DNA of 5,245 bases, taken from positions 1 to 5,245 of the forward strand of contig JAOUGR010000159.1 of NCBI GenBank assembly GCA_029857655.1, in the 5' to 3' direction. The notes beneath the pieces were generated by a model. It did not search any database. It was not told the origin of the DNA and saw only the letters and a program-made list of their open reading frames with translations. The stretch comes from Gammaproteobacteria bacterium (GTDB taxonomy: Bacteria > Pseudomonadota > Gammaproteobacteria > Steroidobacterales > Steroidobacteraceae). This document shows, in pieces, positions 1 through 5,245 of this stretch; the stretch's first letter is position 1, and each line of letters opens with the position of its first letter. The translations under genes and the position numbers were made by a program.

Positions 1-127
1 CGTCCTGACAACTGACACGATCGAACAGGCGGCGGATCGCGCCGGCGGGAAGGCCGGAAATCGCGGCGCGGATGCCGCGGAAGCGGCGATCAGCCTCGCC
101 AACCTGCTCAAGAAGCTCAAGGATTGA
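1..127 (+). CDS. ribH: 6,7-dimethyl-8-ribityllumazine synthase, C-terminal end (partial)
   Basis: Only the last 41 codons are present (frame from base 2, TGA at 125-127); the gene starts upstream of the window. RibH condenses 5-amino-6-ribitylaminouracil with 3,4-dihydroxy-2-butanone 4-phosphate to give the riboflavin precursor lumazine, in the cytoplasm, usually as a large oligomeric shell. The visible part reads [20 protein letters not shown], the family's C-terminal signature. It keeps the conserved Arg of the RAG motif (visible residue 13), the Lys of GKAGN (17) and an Arg in the NRG position, where many homologues have Lys. It ends in a typical Ala/Leu/Lys-rich helix. The stop overlaps the possible TTG start of nusB, and nusB's Shine-Dalgarno lies inside the last ribH codons, so the two genes are very probably co-transcribed and translationally coupled. 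Identification is firm despite the short fragment, because sequence and neighbour agree. Confidence 0.93.
   Translation, partial: VLTTDTIEQAADRAGGKAGNRGADAAEAAISLANLLKKLKD
119..123 (+). promoter_or_regulatory. Ribosome binding site deciding the nusB start
   Basis: AAGGA lies inside the last codons of ribH, 6 bases before GTG 130. This spacing favours GTG 130 over the in-frame TTG at 124, which the same motif directly abuts. Its position within ribH suggests translational coupling. Confidence 0.6.
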
Positions 128-129
128 CG

Positions 130-579
130 GTGACGCCCAGGGTGGATAATTCGGCGCGGGCGCGCGGCGCGGCGCGCAAGCTTCTGATCCAGGCGCTCTA
201 CCAGCGCCAGATGGGTGGCCAGCCCTGGCAGGAACTGCATCGCCAGTACAGCGCCGATCCGACATTCGAGCGTGCCGATCCCGAGTACTTCAGTGCGGCG
301 CTGGCCGCCGTCTGCGAGCAATCGGCCGAGCTGGACGACGAGTTGCGCAATCATTCCGACATCGAGCCGGCGCGGCTCGACCCCGTTGAACACGCGATCC
401 TTTATCTTGGTCTCTGGGAGCTGATGACGCGTACGGATATCCCATACCGCGTCGTGATCAACGAGGCGGTCGAGCTCGCCAAGCGTTTTGGCGCGACCGA
501 TGGCCATCGTTTCGTCAATGCCGTGCTGGACAAGGCATCGCGCGTGCATCGTGGCGTCGAACGAGGCGCAGTCGCCTGA
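130..579 (+). CDS. nusB: Transcription antitermination factor NusB
   Basis: NusB is a small all-helical cytoplasmic RNA-binding protein. With NusE (ribosomal protein S10) it binds boxA RNA and supports antitermination, notably in rRNA operons. The 149-residue product is close to the usual family length (about 140-150). Visible signatures are ARGAARKLLIQALYQRQ near the N-terminus (about 11-27), LDPVEHAILYLGLWEL (83-98) and DIPYRVVINEAVELAKRFGA (103-122), followed by TDGHRFVNAVLDKAS (123-137), which are the most conserved parts of the family. I chose GTG at 130 because AAGGA at 119-123 sits 6 bases upstream. A TTG at 124 in the same frame, two codons earlier, would overlap the ribH stop as TTGA but has that AAGGA directly abutting it. 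Only the two N-terminal residues differ between these choices. It sits between ribH and thiL, the standard gammaproteobacterial order. Confidence 0.95.
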   Translation: MTPRVDNSARARGAARKLLIQALYQRQMGGQPWQELHRQYSADPTFERADPEYFSAALAAVCEQSAELDDELRNHSDIEPARLDPVEHAILYLGLWELMTRTDIPYRVVINEAVELAKRFGATDGHRFVNAVLDKASRVHRGVERGAVA

Positions 580-596
580 CGCGTGCCGGCGCACCC

Positions 597-600
597 AAGG
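597..600 (+). promoter_or_regulatory. Ribosome binding site deciding the thiL start
   Basis: AAGG sits 9 bases before ATG 610 in the short nusB-thiL gap. The alternative GTG at 583 has only GAGG at 563-566, 16 bases away. The GTG also lies in a small inverted repeat (GTGC/GCAC, 583-594). Confidence 0.5.
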
Positions 601-609
601 TCCCCTGGC

Positions 610-1587
610 ATGCCGCCTGATGAGTTCGAACTGATCGGACGCTACTTCACTGGCCGCGGAGCCCTGCGCGATGACGTCAGGCTTTCCGTCGGCGATGACG
701 CGGCTGTCGTGACGCCGCGAGCGGGGGCCGAGCTCGTGCTCGCACTCGACACGATCGTGGCCGGCGTGCACTTTCCAGCCGACACCAGCGGCCGTTTCGT
801 CGGCCATCGCGTGCTCGCGGTCAATCTGAGCGATCTCGCCGCCATGGGTGCTGAGCCGGCCTGGGTGCTGCTCGGCTTGACCTTGCCGGCGGCCGACGAG
901 GCCTGGATCGCGGAATTCGCCGCCGGATTCGAGGTGCTGGCAAGGCGCTTCGGGGTGGCACTGATCGGTGGCGACACGACGCGCGGGCCGCTCACGGCCA
1001 CGGCAACGGTCGGTGGCTGGGTGGGGCCCGGCGCGGCCCTGACCCGCTCCTGTGCAAGGCCCGGGGACGATTTGTGGGTCAGCGGAACACCGGGGGACGC
1101 GGGCGCCGGCCTTGCGATCCTGCAGTCAGGGCTGGCGGCCGGCGGCGCGACGCGCGAGGAGTTGCTCCGCAGATTCCTGCTGCCGGAACCGCGTGTCGGT
1201 CTCGGCATGGCGCTCTGCGGCGTTGCGAGCGCCTGCATCGACATATCCGACGGCCTGGCCGGCGATCTCGAAAAATTGTGCAGCGCGAGTGGCGTCGGCG
1301 CACAGCTCGACTGCCTGCGGTTGCCGCGCTCCGCGCAGCTACTCGAGGCCGCCGGCGAATCCGCCTCCATGCGATATGCGCTGGCGGGCGGTGACGACTA
1401 CGAACTCCTGTTCACCGCGCCGGCCGCGGCCCGGAACCGCATTGAAGACCTCACCAGGCTCGTTCCGGTCAGCCTGATCGGCGAAATCACTGCGACGCCC
1501 TCCGTGGAGCTGGAGGGTGCGCAACTCGAGCGAGACCTCGTTCACGGTTTCGACCACTTCAAGGAGCGACCCGATGACCCCCGGTGA
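610..1587 (+). CDS. thiL: Thiamine-monophosphate kinase ThiL
   Basis: ThiL phosphorylates thiamine monophosphate with ATP to the active cofactor thiamine diphosphate, the last step of thiamine synthesis; cytoplasmic. It belongs to the PurM/AIRS-like ATP-binding fold. From ATG 610 the protein has 325 residues, the usual family length. Motifs in order are DEFELIGRYF at the N-terminus (4-13), SVGDDAAV with the metal-binding acidic pair (26-33), DTIVAGVHF (47-55), NLSDLAAMGA (72-81), GGDTTRG (120-126), DISDGLAGDL (211-220) and AGGDDYELLF (259-268). All are intact, so the enzyme should be active. ATG 610 is preferred because AAGG at 597-600 lies 9 bases upstream and the protein then begins just before the conserved EFELI. 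An in-frame GTG at 583 would add nine unconserved residues and has no well-spaced Shine-Dalgarno. The gene follows nusB by 30 bases and its TGA is overlapped by the following frame. The expected next gene, pgpA, is absent. Confidence 0.95.
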   Translation: MPPDEFELIGRYFTGRGALRDDVRLSVGDDAAVVTPRAGAELVLALDTIVAGVHFPADTSGRFVGHRVLAVNLSDLAAMGAEPAWVLLGLTLPAADEAWIAEFAAGFEVLARRFGVALIGGDTTRGPLTATATVGGWVGPGAALTRSCARPGDDLWVSGTPGDAGAGLAILQSGLAAGGATREELLRRFLLPEPRVGLGMALCGVASACIDISDGLAGDLEKLCSASGVGAQLDCLRLPRSAQLLEAAGESASMRYALAGGDDYELLFTAPAAARNRIEDLTRLVPVSLIGEITATPSVELEGAQLERDLVHGFDHFKERPDDPR

Positions 1588-1621
1588 AGCGCGACCCGCT
1601 TCACGGTTCCGCCCGGTTTAA
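1574..1621 (+). CDS. Possible 15-codon leader ORF across the thiL/kinase junction
   Basis: An ATG at 1574 is preceded by AAGGAG at 1561-1566 with a 7-base spacer, the best-formed translation start at this junction. The frame reads MTPGEARPASRFRPV and stops at TAA 1619-1621. It overlaps the thiL 3' end and the proposed kinase GTG in different frames, and runs through the hairpin at 1584-1604. The peptide resembles nothing I recognise. It may be a coupling or leader peptide for the kinase, or the leftover 5' end of a lost pgpA, which in relatives starts at about this place after thiL. It may also have no function. The sequence shows the signal; the roles are inference. Confidence 0.3.
   Translation: MTPGEARPASRFRPV
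1584..1604 (+). promoter_or_regulatory. Perfect 8-bp hairpin covering the thiL stop and kinase GTG
   Basis: GTGAAGCG (1584-1591) and CGCTTCAC (1597-1604) are exact reverse complements around the five-base loop CGACC. The left arm contains both the thiL TGA (1585-1587) and the GTG that opens the longest kinase frame. C1581-C1582 could also pair with G1605-G1606 across a bulged G1583. There is no T-run after the stem (GGTTCCGCCCGG follows), so it is not a canonical intrinsic terminator. It could mask the GTG, protect the thiL 3' end, or be chance. Confidence 0.5.
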
Positions 1622-3008
1622 CGAAATATCCTCTCGCGACGACCGGTGGCTGGCGCCGCGTCGCACATTCCTGGAGGAGCCGGTCATCGTCACCGCAACA
1701 GTGCCTACGCTACGCGGGTCAACGGCCGGTGAACCAGTCATTGGCGAGCGCATCGGCAAGTACGAAGTGATCCGCGAAGTCGGCCGTGGGTCGACCGGCA
1801 CCGTCTACCTTTCGCACGATCCCTATTACGGCCGTGACGTCGCGATCAAGGCCTATCGCGTCATCGGTGACGATGACCCTGTGCGCGGCAAGGTCGCCCG
1901 CAAGATGTTCATGTCGGAAGCGCACATGGTCGGGATGCTGCAGCACCCGAACATCATGCCGATCTACGACGCGGGCGAGGAGGGCGGCTTCTACTATGTC
2001 GTGACCGAATTCATCCATGGCGCCAGGACGCTCGCGGCCTACACCCGGCCCGACAACCTGCTGCCGGTGGACGACGTGCTGGCGCTGACATTCAAGTGCG
2101 CCAAGTCGCTGCACTACGCGCACTCGCGCGGCGTCATCCATCGGGACATCAAGCCGAGCAACCTGATGCTGACGACGGACAGCGACCTGAGGTTGATCGA
2201 TTTCGGCATTGCCTTGCATTCCGATGCGGATATCTCGCGCATCGAGGGGATCGCCGGCAGCCCGAGCTACATGTCGCCGGAACAGGTCCAGTCGCTGGAA
2301 CTGACCAACCGCTCCGACCTGTACTCACTGGGCGCCGTGATGTACGAATTGCTGACCGGGAACCGGCCATTCCGTGCCGGTTCGCTGGCCAAGCTGCTGC
2401 ACCAGATCGTCTACGCGACACCGGCGCCGATGCTGAGCATCCGCCCCGATCTGCCGCCCGACATCGAAACAGTCGTCGCGACAGCGATGGACAAGGATCC
2501 GGAGAAGCGATACCCGAACGGGGCCGAATTCGCGGCGGCCATGGCGCGCGTGCACGCGCAGTTGCGCGCGCAGTCCGACCGCATTGACCGCCAGGAGCAT
2601 TTCGCACTGTTGCGCCGCCTGAAGTTCTTTCACGATTTTTCGTCGGCCGAGATCTGGGAAGTGCTGCGATCGGGCAGCTGGGACATGCACGCGAGCGGCG
2701 ATGAGATCGTCCGTGCCGGCGGCATAGACGATCGCTTCTACGTGATCGTTTCCGGGCGCTGCTCCGTGGAGCGCGAGGGTCTCAAGGTCGGCCGCCTCGA
2801 GGCCGGCGACTGCTTTGGCGAAACCAGCTACCTGCGGGGCGCCAAGCGCCAGGCCGCGGTGGTGGCCGACGATGAAGTCACGATACTGAGGGTCAGCGCG
2901 ACACTGCTCGAGCAGGCCTCATCGGCTTGCCAGTTGCGCTTCAACAAGGTGTTCCTGAGGACCCTGATCTCGCGGCTGCAGGGCGGCGATACGCGCGTCG
3001 CCAGCTGA
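1584..3008 (+). CDS. Ser/Thr protein kinase with C-terminal cyclic-nucleotide-binding domain
   Basis: This is a eukaryotic-type (Hanks) protein kinase fused to a CAP-like cNMP-binding domain, 474 residues from GTG 1584. Residues 1-56 are unconserved. The kinase domain spans about 59-320: glycine loop GRGSTGTV (67-74), VAIK lysine K89, helix-C glutamate E112, HRDIKPSN (186-193, catalytic D188), DFG (206-208), activation segment ending GSPSYMSPEQ (225-234), DLYSLG (245-250) and the subdomain XI arginine R309. All catalytic residues are present, and it is an RD-type kinase, so it is probably active. The C-terminal domain (about 343-450) keeps the phosphate-binding cassette pattern FGE (411-413) and R422-Q-A. 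Ligand-gated kinase activity is therefore a reasonable inference, but the ligand and substrates are unknown. No signal peptide, membrane segment or PASTA repeats are seen, so it should be cytoplasmic. The start is uncertain. GTG 1584 overlaps the thiL stop but lies in a hairpin. GTG 1701 is the next ordinary start, yet GGAGGAG (1673-1679) is 21 bases from it. Codon use before about 1700 is less biased to G/C at third positions than in the kinase domain. No partner phosphatase or cyclase is in the window. Confidence 0.9.
   Translation: MKRDPLHGSARFNEISSRDDRWLAPRRTFLEEPVIVTATVPTLRGSTAGEPVIGERIGKYEVIREVGRGSTGTVYLSHDPYYGRDVAIKAYRVIGDDDPVRGKVARKMFMSEAHMVGMLQHPNIMPIYDAGEEGGFYYVVTEFIHGARTLAAYTRPDNLLPVDDVLALTFKCAKSLHYAHSRGVIHRDIKPSNLMLTTDSDLRLIDFGIALHSDADISRIEGIAGSPSYMSPEQVQSLELTNRSDLYSLGAVMYELLTGNRPFRAGSLAKLLHQIVYATPAPMLSIRPDLPPDIETVVATAMDKDPEKRYPNGAEFAAAMARVHAQLRAQSDRIDRQEHFALLRRLKFFHDFSSAEIWEVLRSGSWDMHASGDEIVRAGGIDDRFYVIVSGRCSVEREGLKVGRLEAGDCFGETSYLRGAKRQAAVVADDEVTILRVSATLLEQASSACQLRFNKVFLRTLISRLQGGDTRVAS
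1673..1679 (+). promoter_or_regulatory. Strong Shine-Dalgarno-like site inside the 5' part of the kinase frame
   Basis: GGAGGAG is a near-perfect anti-16S match. The in-frame codon 6 bases downstream is ATC (1686-1688), only a very rare initiator. The first normal in-frame start, GTG 1701, is 21 bases away. The site may mark a start closer to the kinase domain, or may just be the Glu-Glu codons 31-32. Confidence 0.35.
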
Positions 3009-3011
3009 AAC

Positions 3012-3836
3012 TCACCCGCCGGGTTGATCCTTGTCGCGTTCGATGCGCGCATACGCCGAGTGGTTGTGGATCGACTCGAAATTCTCTGATTCGATCACGT
3101 AGCCGAGGATGCGCTCGTCCTCATTGAGCCTCACCGCCACATCGCGGACGATGTCCTCGACGAATTTGGGGTTGTCGTAGGCGCGCTCGGTCACATACTT
3201 TTCATCCGGCCGCTTCAGGATGCCGTAGAGCTCGCAGCTCGCCTCCTGCTCCGCGATGTCGATCAGTTCCTCGATCCAGACATGCTCCGCAATGCGCGCG
3301 GCGATGGTCACGTGCGAACGCTGGTTGTGTGCGCCGTAATCCGAGATCCGCTTCGAGCAGGGGCAAAGACTCGTGACCGGCACGACCACCTTCAGCCAGG
3401 TTTCGGTGCAGTCATTCTTCAGCTCGGCGGCGAGTGTCGCGCGGTAGTCGAGCAGGCTCTCGACGCCGGAGACCGGGGCCTTCTTCATCACGAAGTACGG
3501 AAATGACATCTCGAGGCGGCCGGCATTGGAATCCAGCCGCGAAGTCATCTGCGCAAGCATCTCGCCGAATGACTCGACCGAAATTTCGCGCTCGTGCTCG
3601 TTCAGGATCTCCACGAATCGCGACATGTGCGTGCCCTTGAAGTTGTGGGGCAGGGCGACGTACATGTTGAAATTCGCGATGGTGTGCTGTTCGCCGCTCG
3701 AACGATCCTTAACCCGCACCGGATGATTGATGTCCTTGATGCCCACGCGGTTGATCGGTATGCGGCGCGTGTCCGGGCGTCCCTGGACGTCGTCGATTAC
3801 CGCGGTGACCGTGCTGGTCGCCATTTTTGGGTTCAT
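3012..3836 (-). CDS. folE2: GTP cyclohydrolase FolE2 (type IB)
   Basis: FolE2 hydrolyses GTP to 7,8-dihydroneopterin triphosphate plus formate, the first step towards tetrahydrofolate. It is a metal-dependent enzyme of the tunnelling fold, unrelated in close sequence to FolE, cytoplasmic and homotetrameric. The 274-residue product is within the family range. Signatures are DIDDVQ-like [20 protein letters not shown] (13-32), [11 protein letters not shown] (66-76), [20 protein letters not shown] (155-174) and [13 protein letters not shown] (251-263). C158, H170, E212 and H257 have the same relative spacing as the C, H, E and H active-site and metal residues that I recall from the Neisseria enzyme, so it should be functional. 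ATG 3836 is supported by GGAAG (complement of 3843-3847) six bases upstream; an ATG four codons later is less likely. It lies 68 bases downstream of dxs on the same strand and may be co-transcribed with it or use its own promoter. Its stop is three bases from that of the convergent kinase. Confidence 0.96.
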   Translation of the reverse strand: MNPKMATSTVTAVIDDVQGRPDTRRIPINRVGIKDINHPVRVKDRSSGEQHTIANFNMYVALPHNFKGTHMSRFVEILNEHEREISVESFGEMLAQMTSRLDSNAGRLEMSFPYFVMKKAPVSGVESLLDYRATLAAELKNDCTETWLKVVVPVTSLCPCSKRISDYGAHNQRSHVTIAARIAEHVWIEELIDIAEQEASCELYGILKRPDEKYVTERAYDNPKFVEDIVRDVAVRLNEDERILGYVIESENFESIHNHSAYARIERDKDQPGG

Positions 3837-3842
3837 CTGTAG

Positions 3843-3847
3843 CTTCC
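3843..3847 (-). promoter_or_regulatory. Ribosome binding site of folE2
   Basis: Read on the minus strand this is GGAAG, with a 6-base spacer (CTACAG) before ATG 3836. It supports this start over the ATG at codon 5. Confidence 0.6.
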
Positions 3848-3857
3848 GCTTTGGGCG

Positions 3858-3874
3858 GGCCTGTGCTGCAGGCC
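3858..3874 (-). promoter_or_regulatory. Short hairpin in the folE2 leader
   Basis: GGCCTG and CAGGCC form a perfect 6-bp, GC-rich stem around a five-base loop in the dxs-folE2 gap. No T-run follows on either strand, so it is not a canonical intrinsic terminator. On the minus strand it lies just after the proposed transcription start and about 10 bases before the folE2 Shine-Dalgarno. It could be a 5'-end stabiliser or a weak attenuating structure, or simply chance. Confidence 0.4.
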
Positions 3875-3883
3875 GTAGATAAA

Positions 3884-3892
3884 ATCATACCA
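3884..3892 (-). promoter_or_regulatory. Candidate extended -10 promoter for folE2
   Basis: On the minus strand the sequence reads TGGTATGAT, an extended -10 (TGn) followed by TATGAT, one mismatch from TATAAT. It sits in the only AT-rich patch of the dxs-folE2 gap. No good -35 hexamer is visible at 16-18 bases, which extended -10 promoters can tolerate. Transcription would start near 3877, giving a leader of about 40 bases before ATG 3836. Confidence 0.45.
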
Positions 3893-3904
3893 TATCGGTC
3901 CTGA

Positions 3905-5245
3905 TTAACCGGCCGGCAGAACCCGCGGCATTCCAGGCCTGCGCCAGAATCGGTCGATGACCAGCCTGATAGTGGCGACGTCGAGTCCCGCAGCGACGAG
4001 GTTATCCTCGCGCGATCCGTGCTCGACGAATCCATCGGGCACGCCGATCTGCAGCACCGGGATGCCGGAGTTGATGCGCTGCAGGAATTCCAGCACCGCC
4101 GAACCGGCGCCGCCGGCCACGACATTCTCTTCCAGTGTCACGATTGCGCGGTGATCCGCGGCAATGGCCGTGATCAGGGCCTCGTCCAGCGGCTTGACGA
4201 ATCGCATGTTGACGAGCGTCGCGTCGAGGGCGTCGGCGGCAGCCATTGCCGGCGCCACCATCGAGCCGAATGCGAGCAGGGCCAGGCCGCTACCGCCACG
4301 GCGGCGCGTCTCGGCAATCCCCAGGGGCAGGGCCTGCATCGTGCGCTCAACCGTCACGCCCGGACCGCGGCCGCGCGGGTAGCGCACTGCGGCTGGCTGG
4401 TCCTGGGTGCTGGCCGTATACAGCATCTGCCGGCATTCATTCTCATCAGCCGGGGCCATCACCACGAGATTGGGTATGCAGCGCAGGTACGAAAGATCGA
4501 ACTCGCCCTGGTGCGTCGCGCCGTCGCCACCGACGAGGCCCGCGCGATCGATCGCGAAAACGACGGGCAGGCGCTGCAGCGCCACGTCGTGAATCAGCTG
4601 ATCGTAGGCGCGCTGCAGGAATGTCGAATAGATTGCGACGACCGGCCGCAGCCCATCGCATGCGAGGCCGGCCGCCAGCGTTACGGCATGCTGCTCGGCA
4701 ATCGCGACGTCGAAATAGCGATCCGGAAATCGCCGTTCGAATTCGACCATGCCGGAGCCCTCGCGCATGGCCGGCGTAATCGCGACGATGCGCGGATCCT
4801 GCTCGGCAATGTCGCAAAGCCACTGTCCGAACACCTGCGAGTAGGTCGGGCCGCCCGGAATTTCCTTCAATAGCGTGCCGCTCGCCGGATCGTACGGACC
4901 GGGCCCGTGCCACTTGATCGGGTCGGCCTCCGCCGGCGCGTAGCCCTTGCCCTTCTGCGTAACCACGTGCAGGAATTGAGGCCCGGGCAGCAATCGCATG
5001 TTGCGAAGCGTCGCAACAAGCGTATCGACATCGTGCCCGTCAACCGGCCCGATGTAGTTGAATCCCATTTCTTCAAACAATGTTCCAGGCAATACCATGC
5101 CCTTGGCGTGCACTTCGGAGCGTCGCGCCAGCTCCCAGGCGGCCGGCATCGAGCGCAGCACCTTTTTGGAGCCCTCGCGCAGATGCGAGTACATGCGACC
5201 CGACAGCAGTCGCGCGAAATACTGGGACAGGGCGCCGACATTCTC
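3905..5245 (-). CDS. dxs: 1-deoxy-D-xylulose-5-phosphate synthase, C-terminal two thirds (partial)
   Basis: Dxs joins pyruvate and glyceraldehyde 3-phosphate, using thiamine diphosphate, to make DXP, which feeds isoprenoids by the MEP pathway and also thiamine and pyridoxal phosphate. The frame is open to the window edge. The first 17 visible codons (5195-5245) read [17 protein letters not shown], a conserved Dxs segment, so the ATG at 5194 is internal and not the start. 446 residues are present. Compared with about 620 in E. coli, roughly the first 180-190 are missing, including the thiamine-diphosphate GDG motif. Visible signatures, counted from 5245, are [20 protein letters not shown] (50-69), [14 protein letters not shown] (156-169), [10 protein letters not shown] with the cofactor-activating Glu at 184 (179-188), [13 protein letters not shown] (204-216), [15 protein letters not shown] (233-247), AVRYPRG (286-292) and [12 protein letters not shown] (346-357). 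The C-terminus ends in a short Arg/Pro-rich tail. No frameshift or lost residue is seen. folE2 follows on the same strand. Confidence 0.97.
   Translation of the reverse strand, partial: ENVGALSQYFARLLSGRMYSHLREGSKKVLRSMPAAWELARRSEVHAKGMVLPGTLFEEMGFNYIGPVDGHDVDTLVATLRNMRLLPGPQFLHVVTQKGKGYAPAEADPIKWHGPGPYDPASGTLLKEIPGGPTYSQVFGQWLCDIAEQDPRIVAITPAMREGSGMVEFERRFPDRYFDVAIAEQHAVTLAAGLACDGLRPVVAIYSTFLQRAYDQLIHDVALQRLPVVFAIDRAGLVGGDGATHQGEFDLSYLRCIPNLVVMAPADENECRQMLYTASTQDQPAAVRYPRGRGPGVTVERTMQALPLGIAETRRRGGSGLALLAFGSMVAPAMAAADALDATLVNMRFVKPLDEALITAIAADHRAIVTLEENVVAGGAGSAVLEFLQRINSGIPVLQIGVPDGFVEHGSREDNLVAAGLDVATIRLVIDRFWRRPGMPRVLPAG

Noticed and set aside
583..609. Nine-codon N-terminal extension of thiL from GTG 583
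   Set aside because: No well-placed Shine-Dalgarno, unconserved residues, and ATG 610 gives the standard family length and N-terminus.
642..1370. 242-codon minus-strand open frame opposite thiL
   Set aside because: Low-complexity Ser/Ala/Pro/Arg translation typical of an antisense shadow; thiL on the other strand has all its family motifs.
1584..1604. Intrinsic terminator after thiL
   Set aside because: The stem is good but is followed by GGTTCCGCCCGG, not a T-run, and the kinase frame continues across it.
1605..1672. Separate promoter for the kinase
   Set aside because: TTTAAC and AAATAT patches near 1617-1629 were considered as -10 boxes, but neither matches well and no -35 hexamer lies at a usual distance.
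1719..2219. 166-codon minus-strand open frame opposite the kinase
   Set aside because: Covers the glycine loop through the DFG motif of the kinase on the other strand; no own motif or Shine-Dalgarno seen.
3858..3874. Intrinsic terminator of dxs
   Set aside because: No T-run follows the stem on either strand; the only T-rich stretch precedes it on the minus strand.
4019..4873. 284-codon plus-strand open frame opposite dxs
   Set aside because: It lies wholly antisense to the well-conserved dxs frame, has no recognisable domain, and is the usual mirror of G/C-rich third positions.

Overview
The window is high-GC, densely packed bacterial DNA with housekeeping metabolic genes. It is most likely from a gammaproteobacterium: the order ribH-nusB-thiL is the classical gammaproteobacterial riboflavin/thiamine cluster, and the Dxs and NusB sequences align closely with the E. 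coli proteins from memory. The genus cannot be named from the sequence alone.

Plus strand, 1-3008. The 3' end of ribH (lumazine synthase, riboflavin pathway) is followed without a gap by nusB (transcription antitermination) and, 30 bases later, by thiL (thiamine-monophosphate kinase). Where gammaproteobacteria usually carry pgpA after thiL, this window has a eukaryotic-type Ser/Thr protein kinase with a C-terminal cyclic-nucleotide-binding domain. Its longest frame overlaps the thiL stop by the GTGA arrangement. The thiL/kinase junction is unusual. It has a well-spaced Shine-Dalgarno driving only a 15-codon ORF, a perfect 8-bp hairpin holding both the thiL stop and the annotated GTG start, and a second strong Shine-Dalgarno about 90 bases downstream with no ordinary start codon behind it. 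The true kinase start is therefore uncertain.

Minus strand, 3012-5245. folE2 (GTP cyclohydrolase of the IB type, first step to folate) lies downstream of dxs (1-deoxyxylulose-5-phosphate synthase, first step of the MEP isoprenoid pathway, also a source of DXP for thiamine and pyridoxal phosphate). dxs is cut by the window end and lacks its N-terminal third. A candidate extended -10 promoter and a short 5'-UTR hairpin lie in the 68-base dxs-folE2 gap. The kinase and folE2 converge with only three bases between their stop codons.

Taken together, this is a cofactor-biosynthesis neighbourhood (riboflavin, thiamine, folate, DXP) with one signalling gene inserted. No mobile element, CRISPR array, tRNA, rRNA or integration signature was seen. 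The only candidates for something less ordinary are the kinase-cNMP protein and the structured junction in front of it.
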